Assembly: GCF_020360975.1 (NCBI RefSeq)
Contig: NW_025408668.1
Span: forward strand, 2,728,001 to 2,792,000
Length of the DNA stretch: 64,000 bases
Source: Hirsutella rhossiliensis
Lineage: Eukaryota > Ascomycota > Sordariomycetes > Hypocreales > Ophiocordycipitaceae
Direction: 5' to 3'
This document shows positions 22,101 to 34,385 of the stretch, one piece after another. Each line of letters starts with the position of its first letter. The first letter of the stretch is position 1. Under the pieces are notes generated by a model that was given only the letters and a program-made list of their open reading frames with translations, was not told where the DNA came from and made no database searches. The position numbers were made by a program, and so were the translations under genes.

Positions 22101-24490
22101 AGATATCCTTCGTAAATAGCTCTCCGTTAGACCGTATCTTCTTTACCTTATAGCCGAAGTAGGATTTTATCTAGTTAACGAAGTCCTAGAGGGTAGACTA
22201 GTTATACTTACTTAGGTAGGTCCGTAAGAAATAAGGGAATACTATCCCTAAAAAGGCGTCTATAAAAAACATTACCTTAACGAAGCTTTCCTAGTCCCTA
22301 GAGACGTCGGTCTAGTCGACCTAAATTTCCTTATATAGCTAGTCCGGCCGTAAAGGGGTCCGTCTAGAAATTCGTCTTCTAGTCTTCCCTTAGCCGTAGT
22401 ATTCGCATTCGACGGTCTTTAGGCCCCTTATTCGTACGCCCTATTATTAGCCTAGCTTATATAAAGCTAGGGGGCCCGGGTAACTAAGTCGTACGTGCTA
22501 AAGAAGGCCGTCTTCTTAGGCTACTAAAAGAGGGTCCTTTATAGTAGACCTATTCCTCCTAGTAGGGAAAGCTAACTTCTCGAGTAATTCCTTCCTAAGG
22601 ATAGGTCGGAATTCGAGAATAAATTAACCGAATTTTTCCTCGATAAGCCTAATAGTCTAATTCTTCTAGACTAGCCTTAAAGGCTTAGACGTCGTATCTT
22701 AAAAGATTCCTTCCTCTTAAAGAAGGCGGAAGGAAATTAGGCTCGTTAAAAATCGAGGGCAAAAAGCTACCCTTTTTCGTCGAAGAATTTATATAGACCT
22801 ATTAGGTAATTTCATCGTAAAATTTACCCTTCTATATCCCTCTATCTATATAGTTAATTCCCTAGCAATAAGATATTCCCTCCGTGCCTTCTTAAAGGAC
22901 CGGAATCGTAAGAGTATATTATAGATATCGAGGGAAGCACTAGAGTTAAGGATAGCTAATTTTCGTAGGGGATAGTCGGAGGGTCCTAACGGTTAGTCTT
23001 AGCCTTATTAATCCGTAGGGAAGATAAAGGCCGGATTTACTATACTAACGATTTTTCCTCGAATTTACGGCTCGAATAAGGGCAGCGGCGTTAGTTACTA
23101 TTTCTTAGCAACCTAAATCTCGTCTATCTTCTTCTATAACGAGGGGTCCTTCTTAAGAGACTATTATACTATTTCTTATAGCCTCTTTAAAGGGTTAACT
23201 CCTTTAGGTCGGTTTTCCTTAAAGACCTACTAGTAGTCTTCTAGCCGATAGGGCCTTTTATATACTCGGTAGGTAGGTCGATTCCTCCTCGTTCGTTTCT
23301 TTAAGGAATCCTCGTCCCGGTCCGGAAGGTCTGCTTAAAAACCCCCCCTTTTTACCCCTTATTATTGATTTTAATAAAGAGGTTCGATTTTAACTAGTTC
23401 CCTAATTTTTCGACTAATAGACTAAAAGGTCTATTAGGGGACTAGTCGGGCCGGTCTAACTAACGGGACCGGGGCCGGGCCTAGAGTAAGAGGCGGAGCC
23501 GGGGCCAGGACTAGGGCAGCCGTTAAAGACGGTATTAAGGCTCTCGAGGGAGGAGGAGCCGGAGGGGCAGCAGCCGTAGCAGTAGTAGCAGCGGGGGCCG
23601 TAGTAATAGGGGCTGTAGGTCGAACCGTCTAGGTCGAGTGCTAGCTATAAAGGAATAAGACTGCTTACTATTATACTCTAGTAGCCTCTTTATTTAGTTC
23701 CCGGCTAGCTTCTCGAAAGATAGTCGAGTAACCGTTACTAATAGGCTTTATTAGCAGAGATATATCCTATAGCTACTAGCCGGAAAGAGCTTCTATTAGG
23801 AAGTATTAGTTAGCTTCCTCGAGGATTTCTTCCTACTTAGCTAGCTATAAAGAAGCTAGTAGGTTCCTAGTAGAAAAGGCTCCTAGGTAGGCCGTATAGG
23901 TCTTCCTAATACGGTTAGTTATATATCCCCTTAAGGGAGCTATTAAGGTCTCGAGCTTTAAAAGCTACTACCTAGGGGTCTCTTCCTCTTAAAGAGAGAT
24001 TAGCTTTACGGTACTAACGGATTCCGTTATTACCGTACGAGCAGCAGTTAGTAGCTTCGTCTTATAAAGGTATTCCTTACGGTAACTCTCGTAGTTACCT
24101 AAAGTAGCAGAAAAAGCTCTTTGCTATACGGAGGTTAGCTCGGAGAAAAGGGAAGCTCCCTCTATAAATTCCGTTGCCCTAGGACGAAGAGGGGGCTTAA
24201 GAGGGTCCTACTTATTAGAGAAGACTAAATTATAGATAGTTCTATCTATACGAGCCCGTAGCTCCTTTACCTACTTATCCTAATCTTAGGGCTCTATAAG
24301 AATCGTCCTACGGACCGTAGGGGCGGTAGAGTCGTTTTTCGATATCGTTGCGGTAGAGGGGGTAGAAAAGTCGGTTAAAATCGGCTTTTCTAGTAAGAGG
24401 GGTAAAAGGGAGCTACGAGGGATATAAGAAAGGTGCCTTTTATAGCAGCCGGAAGGTATAGGAATACTATTCCTCCCGGGCTTATAACTC

Positions 24491-24965
24491 TCGCGTAAAG
24501 AGATACGAGAAGTATATATAAAATATATAAAGGTAAAATTAAAGGTAAGGGGTCGGATAGGCAGGGCAGAGATGTTTGATTCTTATAAGGGCAGTAATTA
24601 CGGTAAGGGAGTAATTGTTATATTGCCTTAATTCTCTTTCTTTCCTCTATCTAACGCCCCTCTTTATACCCGTCTAGCATCTTAATTAATAAAGAAGATC
24701 CTACTTAAAGAAGCTACTAATATTCTCTTAACTACTAAGCTTTTTGCCGGTTTTTCCCCTCCTTTCTAGCCGTTGCTAGTATATCCGTCTTATCTCTCGC
24801 TACCTCTATAGGAAGCTATCGCTACTTCTACTTCCCCTCTTGCCCCTACCCTCCTCTCTATACCTCCTTTTAGCTCCTTCCTTAAAACCTATTTTTTAGC
24901 TTCCTTGGTCCCTCTTACTAAGGGATATTTCCGAGAACTATAAAATTAGGCCACGCTTTGCGATA
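24491..24965 (-). repeat. Copy B LTR, right (element 5' LTR)
   Basis: 475 bp, ending cgata and followed by the target duplication atatc at 24,966-24,970. Confidence 0.88.
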
Positions 24966-27214
24966 ATATCCCTATAGAGGAAGTAACTAAAGAAGCTAAA
25001 AGTCCCTCGCCCTCTATAGAAGAAGAGTCTCTAAATAACGATCCTATTCCTACTACTAGTAAAATAGTAGTAGAATTACCTAAGAAGCTAGAAGGGTTCG
25101 ATTCTAACTATATCGAATACCTTAATATTAATTTATTTCTAAACTACGATTATAGAGAATTAATTCTAGTAAGCTTAGAAAATTAGGATCTTAAAATTCT
25201 AAAGACCTATAAATAGGCAATAAATAGCCCCGAAGTAGCATTCTAGAAAGAAGCTATAATTAAGGAAATATTTTAGCAAATTAAATATAAAACTTAGGAG
25301 TTTTCCTACCTCCTTAGAGATAAAGAGGCTATAGGAGGCCGCTAGGTCTATACTATTAAGAAGGATAGTTAAAATAATATAATAAAATATAAAGCCCGTT
25401 TCGTAATATTGGGATTTAAGTAAATCTATAGCTTAGATTTCTTAGATACCTTCTCGACTACGGCTAGACCTAAATCTATTAGAATTCTACTTATTTTAGC
25501 TATTATCTATAAATTTAAAGCTTTATAAATAGATATAACTAATGCTTTCGTATACGCCGATATAGATAGTAAAGTATATATCGATCTTCTTATAGGCTAT
25601 AAAGAATACGCTCTTAAAGAATATTATTTAAAATATAGATTAGCTTATAGAGCTAAAAGAATTAATTTAACTAAATTCCTAGACCTATATAAAACCGGTT
25701 AAGTTAAAGTAAAGCTAAAGAAAGCACTATATAGCCTAAAACAAAGCCCTAAGCTCTAGTATAATTATTTAAAAATTATACTAAATAAACTTAGAATCCT
25801 TCCTCTTTTAGTAAACGAAGGAGAATTTATAAATAAGGATTATAGTATAGCCTTAGTAATTTACGTCGACGACTTTCTTATAGTAGGGCCCTCGAAAGCT
25901 ATAATAAAAGAAAGATTATTTAATAAATTATTTAATTTCCTAGATTTTGCTATACTAAGAGATATAAAAGACTTCTTAGGTCTAAATATTAATATTAACC
26001 GAGAAACTAAAGAGCTATATATATCTTAAGAAATATATACCTTAAATAAACTTAAGGAATTTAATAAGGAAGCTCTAGGGACTTTTAATCTACCTACTAT
26101 AGTAGGCTTTAAGCTAATAAAAGCAAAGGAATTACCTTTTAAGGAGGATATATTATAATTTTAGAAAGAAATAGGATCTCTATTATACTTAGCCTTATTT
26201 ACTAGGCTAGATATCTTATATTCTATAATTTCCTACGGGAGATTCGCGGCTAAGCACGACTATACGTATTTTAAGGCTTTAAATATAATTTAGAAATATT
26301 TAAATAAATTTCCTAGCCTAAAGATTAAATATAATTATAATATCCCTTTTGCCTATTTATATATAAAAGGTTTTACTAACTTAAGCTAGGCTTTAGATTT
26401 AACGGACGGAAAATCCTTTTCCGGTTACTATTTTTATATATATAATAATATAGTAAGCTAGGCTTACTCTAAGCAAAAAGCCGTTGCCCTTTCTACCTAC
26501 GAAGTAGAGTATATTAGCCTTAAGGAGGTAAATAAGGAAGCTATTTATTTAAATTTACTTTTTAAAAATATTACTAAGGATCTATCTATTAAAATTCCTA
26601 ATACTATACCTCCTATTTTAACGGATAATACTACTACTATTAAATTAGCAGAAAATCCGGAATTCTATAAAAGGTCTAAGTATATAAGATTAGCCTATTA
26701 CTATACTAGAACTAGTATAAAAGAAAGGGAAATAAAAGTCTTTTATATTAAATTAAAAGATAATATTACTAATATTTTTACTAAGGAATTAGGACCTAGA
26801 TTACTCTATAAATTTAGAGACGGTCTATCCTTAAAATAAGTTCCTAAGCAATTAAAAAGGGGTTCTTTAGATATATTTTATACTTTCTATATCTTTACCC
26901 TACTAAGTTTTCCCTTTATTAGGTTTCCTAGAAAATTATTTACTAGGTTTTTATCTATTAGAATTTTCCTAGATATTATAGGTCTTACCCTTTAAAAGGC
27001 TTTAATTTATATAACTATAGATTTTTCCTACTATAGGTTTTCTATTAGTATATACCTAAGGAGTTTTTTCTTAAAAAAGAATAGGTTTTTATATATCCTA
27101 CTAAGTATAAGAGGGGTTTACCTATAATAGGTTTTTACCTTATATATATACTACTATAAATAAACTAGTAAAGAGTATATAAATCTACTCTTTAAGGGAG
27201 GCTAGAAGGAAAGG
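24966..27214 (+). pseudogene. Split Copia reverse transcriptase and RNase H, RIP-ruined
   Basis: Sense resumes in frame after the insertion. The start of the reverse transcriptase domain reads ILKTYK-stop-AINSPEVAF near 25,195-25,245. The active site IYVDDFLIVGPS is at about 25,860-25,895 with both Asp kept (25,862-25,873). RNase H: LDLTDGKSFS near 26,393-26,420 and LADNTTTIKLA-like sequence near 26,625. Stops at former Trp and Gln codons show RIP. Confidence 0.88.
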
Positions 27215-27457
27215 TGTTTTCCTACTATAAATAAAGCAGCTATAATATTCTCTCCCGATTATATAAGCTAATAGTAGTATATTAATTATAGAAAAATTAC
27301 TATCTAATAAAGTAGGGAAAGCTCGTTACTTTTTATATTATTATATATTAAACGGGTTACTAGTTATCGTTTAATCGGGAATCGAAGAAATAATACTTAG
27401 CGTAGAATAAGCTTAAAATATACTAAGATCCCCGATATAATAAGCCTCCTTTAAACA
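27215..27457 (+). repeat. 3' LTR of split Copia
   Basis: 243 bp, tgttttcc...tttaaaca, the partner of 15,403-15,645. Confidence 0.9.
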
Positions 27458-27703
27458 CGCTTATAATAAAGTATATATTTATTTAAGCGGCTAGCTAGCT
27501 AATAAGTATAAAGCTAGGTACTAGCTACTTAGGTTAATAAGTATAAGGATAATAAGGCTAGTAGGACTAGTATAATTAATAAAAAAGGGTAGTATAGAGC
27601 TAGTAATATAAAGGACCTAAGGTATAATTATATAGAAGCTATTAATAAGTTAGCGCTACGCTAAGCTAAAAGAGGGTATTATATAAAAGTCTTTAACTAT
27701 TAT
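27458..27703. repeat. Repeat R2, copy 2, left part (interrupted by copy C)
   Basis: Matches 3,670-3,890. The match continues on the far side of copy C at 33,982 (aggttataagcttaagc). The 5 bp attat at 27,699-27,703 are duplicated at 33,977-33,981. Confidence 0.75.
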
Positions 27704-28179
27704 TCTTATAAAGAGAGATATAAGAAGTATATAAAAATATATAAAGGTAAAATTAAAAGTAAGGGGTCGGATAGGTAGGGCAAAGATATTTAATTCTTAT
27801 AGGGGTAGTAATTATAGTAGGGGAGTAATTATTATATTGCCTTAATTTTCCTTCTTTCCTTTATCTAACGCCCCTCTTTATACCTATCTAGTATCTTAAT
27901 TAATAAAGAAGATCTTACTTAAAGAAGCTACTAATATCCTTTTAACTACCGAGCTTTTTACTAGTTTTTCCCCTCTTTTCTAGCCGTTACCGGTATATCC
28001 GTCTTATCTCTCGCTACCTCTATAGGAAGCTATCGCTACTTCTACTTCCCCTTATACCCCTACCTTCCTCTCTATACCTCCTTTTAGCTCCTTCTTTTAA
28101 ACCGGGTTTTTAGCTTCCTAGGTCTCTTTTACTAAGGGATATCTCCGAGAACTACGAAATTAAGCTACGCTTCGCGATA
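27704..28179 (-). repeat. Copy C LTR, left (element 3' LTR)
   Basis: 476 bp, tcttataaag...cgcgata. Confidence 0.9.
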
Positions 28180-31100
28180 TACCCCCTTAGCTATAGCCTG
28201 CCCTTATAGTAAGGGCATAGCTAATACGGCTTCGGGCTAGTAAGCGTATAGAGGAGGTTCTTAGCTCTATACTTATCCCTTTACTTAAGGAAAGCAAGGG
28301 CCCTTTTAGGTCCCTAGGCTCTTTTAGACCTACTTAAGGAATAAGGGCCTAAAGAGGGGAAAGTCTTATAAGAAAGGGGGCCTTCTTAAAAGGGAGAAAC
28401 CTAATTAAAATAAGGGGCCCTTTAAAGGGAAAACCTTTTCCTTTTCTTTAGCTATAGATATTACCTTCTCGTACGGGCTATTAGCTCCTCTTATAGACTC
28501 TTAAGGCGGGCCTCTAAGGATAGCTTCTTACGGACGTCTTCTAGCCCTATTTACTATAAAATTATAGCTAGCTTCTACTTTAGTAGGGGCTTCGTAAGAC
28601 CGTTTGCTTTTATCGATACTATTAGAACCTAATAGACGGAAATAAGTCCCCTTTAGACCTCTTAGCGTAGCTAATACTAATAGATATCGATATACCGTAG
28701 CTAGGTCAATAGCTTTACGTTTTCTATTAGAATTCGTATAGTCTACGTTTTATTATATTCTATAAATAACGGGGTCGGAATTTATAGTCGTAGAGATATT
28801 AGTAGCCGGCTAAGGAAAATAGCTTCCTTTAAAGCTTCTAAAAGAGCTAGTAGCTCTGCCTCCGTACTTAAAGTTATAACGGTAGCTTACTTTAAAGCTC
28901 TCTACGTAATAGATCCTCTATAAAGGGATATAATATACCCTTATAAGCTCTTTCTATCTAAGGAATTATCTATAAAGGACGAATCGCTTAAATAGAGGAA
29001 GATTTCGGTAGCTATTTTCTTCCTTCCCTACCCTCCTAGGCGTAGACTATATAATCTCGTTAAATAGAGATAAAGGATAGCTCTATCTACTACTTCTTAG
29101 TGCCTAGGGCTAGGATTCTAGTTATGCCTAGCTAGCTAAGAGACCGTAAAAGAGATATCCGGTCTAGTAGAAATAGCTAAAAAAAGGTAGGGAGCCTACC
29201 TTCTATTAATATAGGTGTTTCTCTTACTCCCTAGCTTAAAAGGACGGATTAGGTAAAAGCTCTTCGTTTAATATAGGCGTAGAGGGAAGCTTCTTATCGA
29301 GGGAATTAGGGAGGAATTTATAAGCGACCTTATCAATATAGGCGTCCTAAGTAAGCTAGATAGTCCGTTAGGACTTATTCTAAAGGATTCGTATCCTTAG
29401 GAACTAATTTAGCTCCCCTAGCTTAGTTATCTTATACCTTTATTATAGGCCTTTTATAGCCTCCTTAGTAGTTACTTCTTCCTCTTTTAGGTAGGCCTAG
29501 ATAATATCGTCGACGTAGAAGAAGACTATGATTTTACCCTTCTATATTATATACGGTTCCTAAGGGACTTTCTCGAAGCCTAGGGCTTTAAGGGAACCTA
29601 TTAAATACTATTACTAAAGAAGGGGTAATCTTCTTAGTCCGTATAAAGCTTTCCTAAGCTATAGAACCTTTCCTAGCTATTAAAAGCTTAGTAGAAGGCA
29701 TATATAGATAACTTCTTCTTCCTTAAAGGGGCAGTTAACGAAGGCGTTAACGGTATCTATTTAATTAAGTTCGAGGTCGAATTCTACTACTATAGCTATA
29801 AGGGAGTTGCCTTAGTAGGTAGATCCCCTTTTCCCTATTAGTTCCCGTAGACGACTAGCTAGGCTTTATACTTTTAAAGGAAGCCGTGTTTATTAGTCTT
29901 ATAGATAAAGACCTACTTATAGCTAAGGACCTATTTTCCTCTTGCTTTTTCCTTAAGGACCTCTTCGAAAGACCCTATCTCTTTATATAAGGCTAGGTAG
30001 TCTTTCTAGGCCTAGAAAAACTAGTCTTTAAAGAGATAACTTTATAGCTGCTTTTACGTTACTAGTAGGTCCGGGAGGTCTCTTTTATATACCTTCCTTA
30101 CTAATAGAGGCTTAAAGAGCTAGCCTACTATAAATGCTCTATAGGAACCGTCTTCTATAGGCGTTAGATAGAAATCGGAAAAACGATCGAAATAAGGGAG
30201 AAATTAGTCTTCTTTTATATCGGGCCCTATACCTTCCTTTGCTTCTCGAAGTAGGGATAAAAAAGCAGCCGGGTAATCCTTTAAGAGAGGTGCCTTTCCT
30301 ACCCCCTTAAAGGTTAAAACGGGAAGACTAATAGAAAAAGCTGCTTTTAGATCTTCTTTTTACGTAAGAGGAGGTATAGGAAGGTAGGCGTATTCTAGCT
30401 CTACTACTTTCTTATAGTCTCCTTCTTCGTTTAGATTATCTAATCTTATAGCTTCCTCTTCTTCTTTAAAGTCGGCGTTATCCTTAACTACTTTAACGTC
30501 GGTTTCTTCTTCTATTTCCTTATCTAGGACCTCTTTTTAAGACTATTAAGAAGGGGGGATTTAGATCTTTTAAATTAGCTAACGTTAAGAGAGTAAGAAG
30601 GGCTATTAATCCCTCTTTCCGTCGAAGAAGCTAAATTCATCGAAAATTATATCCTTAGTCGAAATAACCTTCTATAAAAGAAGAATCTAGATCCGGAAGA
30701 TATTTATAGAATTATAACTAATAAGGTAACTAATAAAGGCTCTAGGATTAAGCTTTCTTTTCTTCTTCCTTTTTAGCTATATATTAGTAGTTATAGTATA
30801 TGCCTTATAGCCGTAGGCATAAAGGTAGGCTAGCGAGGCCCTCTTCTTTATATAGAGCTTAAGGGGGGATTTCTAGTCTATTCCTTAGGTAGTCCTTCTA
30901 AGGGTCCGGTTCTATAAGTAATAGGCGGTCTTAACGACTTCCCTCTAAAGGTCGTAGGGAAGCCTTATAGTAAGTCTTATTATATAGGCCCTTTCTATTA
31001 TAGCACCCCTTAATCTTTTTACCCCTCCGTTCTAGTCCTAGGTATTCGGTGCTAACGGGAGGGGTAAAATACCCCTTTTTTAAAGCTAGTTTAAGATATC

Positions 31101-33500
31101 CTTCGTAAATAGCTCTCCGTTAGACCGTATCTTCTTTACCTTATAGCTAAAGTAGGATTTTATCTAGTTAACGAAGTCCTAGAGGGCAGACTAGTTATAC
31201 TTACTTAGGTAGGTCCGTAAGAAATAGGGGAAAATTATCCCTAAAAAAGCGTCTATAAAAAACATTACCCTAATAAAGCTTTCTTAGTCCTTAGAGACGT
31301 CGGTCTAGTCGACCTAAATTTCCTTATACGGCTAGTCCGGCCGTAAAGGGGTTCGTCTAGAAACTCGTCTCTTAGTCTTCCCTTAGCTATAGTATTTATA
31401 TTCGATAGTCTTAAAGCCCTTAATTCGAATGCCTTATTATTAGCCTAGCTTATATAAAGCTAAGGGACCTAAGTAACTAAGTCGTGTATACTAAAGAAGA
31501 CCGTCTCCTTAGGCTACTAAAAGAGGGTCCTTTATAGTAGACCTATTCCTCTTAGTAGGGAAAGCTAACTTCTTAAGTAGTTCCTTCCTAAGGATAGGTC
31601 GGAATTTAAGAATAAATTAACCGAATTTTTCCTCGATAAGCCTAATCGTCTAATTCTTCTAGACTAGCCTCGTAGGCTTAGAAGTTATATCCTAGAAGAT
31701 TCCTTCCTCTTAAAGAAAGTAGAAGGAAATTAAGCTCGTTAAAAATCGAGGGCAAAAAGCTACCCTTTTCCGTCGAAGAATTCGTATAGACCTATTAGGT
31801 AATTTTATCGTAAAATTTACCCTTCTATATCCTTCTATTTATATAGTTAATTCCCCGGTAATAAGGTATTCCCTCCGTGCCTTTTTAAAGGACCGGAATC
31901 GTAAGAGGGTATTATAGATATCGAGGGAAGTACTAGAATCGAGGATAGCTAATTTACGTAGGGGATAATCGGAGGGCTCTAACGGTTAGTCTTAGCCTTA
32001 TTAATCCGTAGGGAAAATAAAGGCCGGATTTACTATACTAACGATTTTTCCTCGAATTTACGGCTCGAATAAGGGTAGCGGCGTTAGTTACTATTTCTTA
32101 GTAACCTAAATCTCGTCTATCTTCTTCTATAACGAGGGGTCCTCCTTAAGAGACTTTTTAATAACGTCTTCTAGTCCCTTAAGAGGCGTAATTCTAAAAG
32201 GTCGACGTTCCTTAAAGACCTACTAGTAGTCTTCTAGCCGATAGGGCCTTTTACACGCTTAGTAGGTAGGTCGATTCCTCCTTATTCGTTGTCTTTTCGA
32301 GGAGTCCTCGTCCCTATCTAGAAGGTCTACTTAAAAACCCCCCCTTTTTACCCCTTATTACTAATTTTAACGAGGTTCGATTTCGACTAGTTCCTTGATT
32401 TTTCGACTAACGGACTAAAAGGTCTATTAGGGGACTAGTCGGACCGGTCGGACTATCGGGACCGGGGCCGGGCCCGGAGCAATAGGCATAGCCGGGGCCG
32501 GGGCAGCAGCTATAGTTAAAGACAGCGTTAAGGCTCTCGAGGGAGGAGGAGCTAGAGGGGCAGCTATAGCAGCCGTAGCAGCGGGGGCCGCAGCTATAGG
32601 GGCTGCAGTAGCCGTAGGGGCAGTAGGTCGAGCCGTCTAGGTCGATTGCTAGTTATAAAGGAATAAGACTACTTATTATTGCACTCTAGTAGCCTCTTCG
32701 TTTAGTTCCTAGCTAGCTTCTTAAATAATAGTTAAGTAACTATTACTAATAGGCTTTATTAGCAGAGATATATTATATAGCTACTAGCTAGAAAGAGCTT
32801 TTATTAGGAAGTATTAGTTAGCTTCCTTAAGGATTTCTTCCTACTTAGCTAGCTACGAAGAGGCTAGAAGGTTCCTAGTAGAAAAGGCTCCTAAGTATAT
32901 CGTATAAGTCTTCCTAATACGGTTAGTTATATAGCCCTTCGAGGGAGCTATTAAGGTCTCGAGCTTTAAGAGCTACTACCTAGGGGTCTCTTCCTCTTAA
33001 AGAGAGATTAGCTTTATAGTATTAACGGATTCTATTATCGCCGTGCGTATAGTAGTTAGTAGCTTTATCTCGTAAAGGTATTCCTTATAGTAACTCTCGT
33101 AGTTACCTAAGGTAGTAGAAAAAGCTCTCTATTATACGGAGGTTAGCTTAGAGAAGAGGGAAGCTCCTTCTACGAATTCCGTTGCCCTAGGATAAAGAGG
33201 GGGCTTAAGAGGGTCCTACTTATTAGAGAAGACTAAATTATAGATAGTTCTATCTATACGAGCTCGTAGCTCCTTTACCTACTTATCCTAATCTTAAGGC
33301 TCTATAAGAATCGTCTTATAGACCGTAGGGGCGGTAGAGGAATCGTTTTTCGATATTATTACGGAAAAGGGGGTAGAAAAGTTAGTTAAAAATAGGCTTT
33401 TCTAGTAAGAGGGGTAAAAGGAAGCTACGAGGGATATAAGAAAGGTGCCTTTTATAGTAGCCTAAAGGTATAAGAATTTTATTCCTCCTAAGCTTATAAC

Positions 33501-33976
33501 TCTTATAAAGAGAGATACGAGAAGTATATAAAAATATACGAAGGTAAAATTAAAAGTAAGGGGTCGGATAGGTAGGGTAGAGATATTTAATTCTTACGGG
33601 GGTAGTAATTATAATAAGGGAGTAATTATTATATTGCCTTAATTATCCTTCTTTCCTCTATCTAACGCCCCTCTTTATACCTATCTAGTATCTTAGTTAA
33701 TAAAGAAGATCTTACTTAAAGAAGCTACTAATATTCTCTTAACTACCGAGCTTTTTACCGGTTTTTCCCCTCTTTTCTAGCCGTTGCTAGTATATCCGTC
33801 TTATCTCTCGCTACCTCTATAGGAAGCTATCGCTACTTCTGCTTCCCCTTATACCCCTACCCTCCTCTCTATAGCTCCTTTTAGCTCCTTCTTTTAAACC
33901 GGTTTTTTAGCTTCCTAGGTCCCTTTTACTAAGGGATATCTCCGAGAACTACGAAATCAGGCCACGCTTCGCGATA
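33501..33976 (-). repeat. Copy C LTR, right (element 5' LTR)
   Basis: 476 bp with the same ends as the left LTR, followed by attat at 33,977-33,981. Confidence 0.9.
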
Positions 33977-34385
33977 ATTATAGGTTATAAGCTTAAGCTA
34001 TAGCCTAAGCTATATAATTATATATAGAGGGCTAGATACTATATATATATATATATATATATAGGCTAGCTATATATAAAGAGCTCTATATAGCTTATTA
34101 ATATTATCTTATAAACGGTACTTATATATACGTATTTACCTACTTTATAATACTTAGTATAAAATTAGTATATCTTTATTTTAATAAGTATCTCTATAAT
34201 TCTACTTAGTTTAACTTTAAGAGGCTAATATTTAAATAGTTTTTAAGCGATTATTAGTAAAGAAAGAGTATTTAAAGTATAAGTAAAATAATAACTATAT
34301 TTATAATAAGGAGATAGACCGAGAGCCTCTAATATATACTATCGAATAATTAGTATTATAGGTTTACGTTCTATAAATATTATTA
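33977..34385. repeat. Repeat R2, copy 2, right part, and AT-rich DNA
   Basis: 34,000-34,160 matches 4,686-4,840, including a long TA dinucleotide run. No gene. Composition changes to normal near 34,386. Confidence 0.65.

Larger units (their letters stand above)
18635..24965 (-). mobile_element. Ty1/Copia copy B, RIP-degraded, nested in split Copia
   Basis: 6,331 bp with LTRs at 18,635-19,109 and 24,491-24,965 and the 5-bp duplication atatc. The minus strand carries the reverse transcriptase motif FFYVDDII (Tyr-Val-Asp-Asp codons at 20,428-20,439) followed by an in-frame TAA. Remains of integrase near 21,940-22,030 read like ERARTIRLTARLP. The gag end lies towards 24,490. Stops throughout are of the RIP type. 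Copies A and C are the same family. Confidence 0.92.
15403..27457 (+). mobile_element. Plus-strand Ty1/Copia, RIP-degraded, split by copy B
   Basis: Outer LTRs at 15,403-15,645 and 27,215-27,457, each 243 bp. The 3' one still starts TG and ends CA; the 5' one reads TA and TA at the same places, as RIP would change them. Removing copy B plus one target duplication (18,635-24,970) leaves about 5.7 kb with the usual Copia order. The frame reads straight through the rejoined site, supporting the reconstruction. A purine tract precedes the 3' LTR (about 27,194-27,214). I could not settle the target duplication of this element itself. Confidence 0.9.
27704..33976 (-). mobile_element. Ty1/Copia copy C, RIP-degraded
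   Basis: 6,273 bp with LTRs at 27,704-28,179 and 33,501-33,976 (476 bp each) and target duplication attat. Same family and orientation as copies A and B. The reverse transcriptase YVDD codons are kept on the minus strand at 29,506-29,517 inside a frame full of stops. It lies in repeat R2, separate from the split Copia. Confidence 0.92.

Noticed and set aside
1..34385. AT-rich block as mitochondrial insertion or centromere core
   Set aside because: The content is recognisable Copia elements with RIP-type transitions and retained CpG, which explains the composition without either idea. A centromeric location was not tested.
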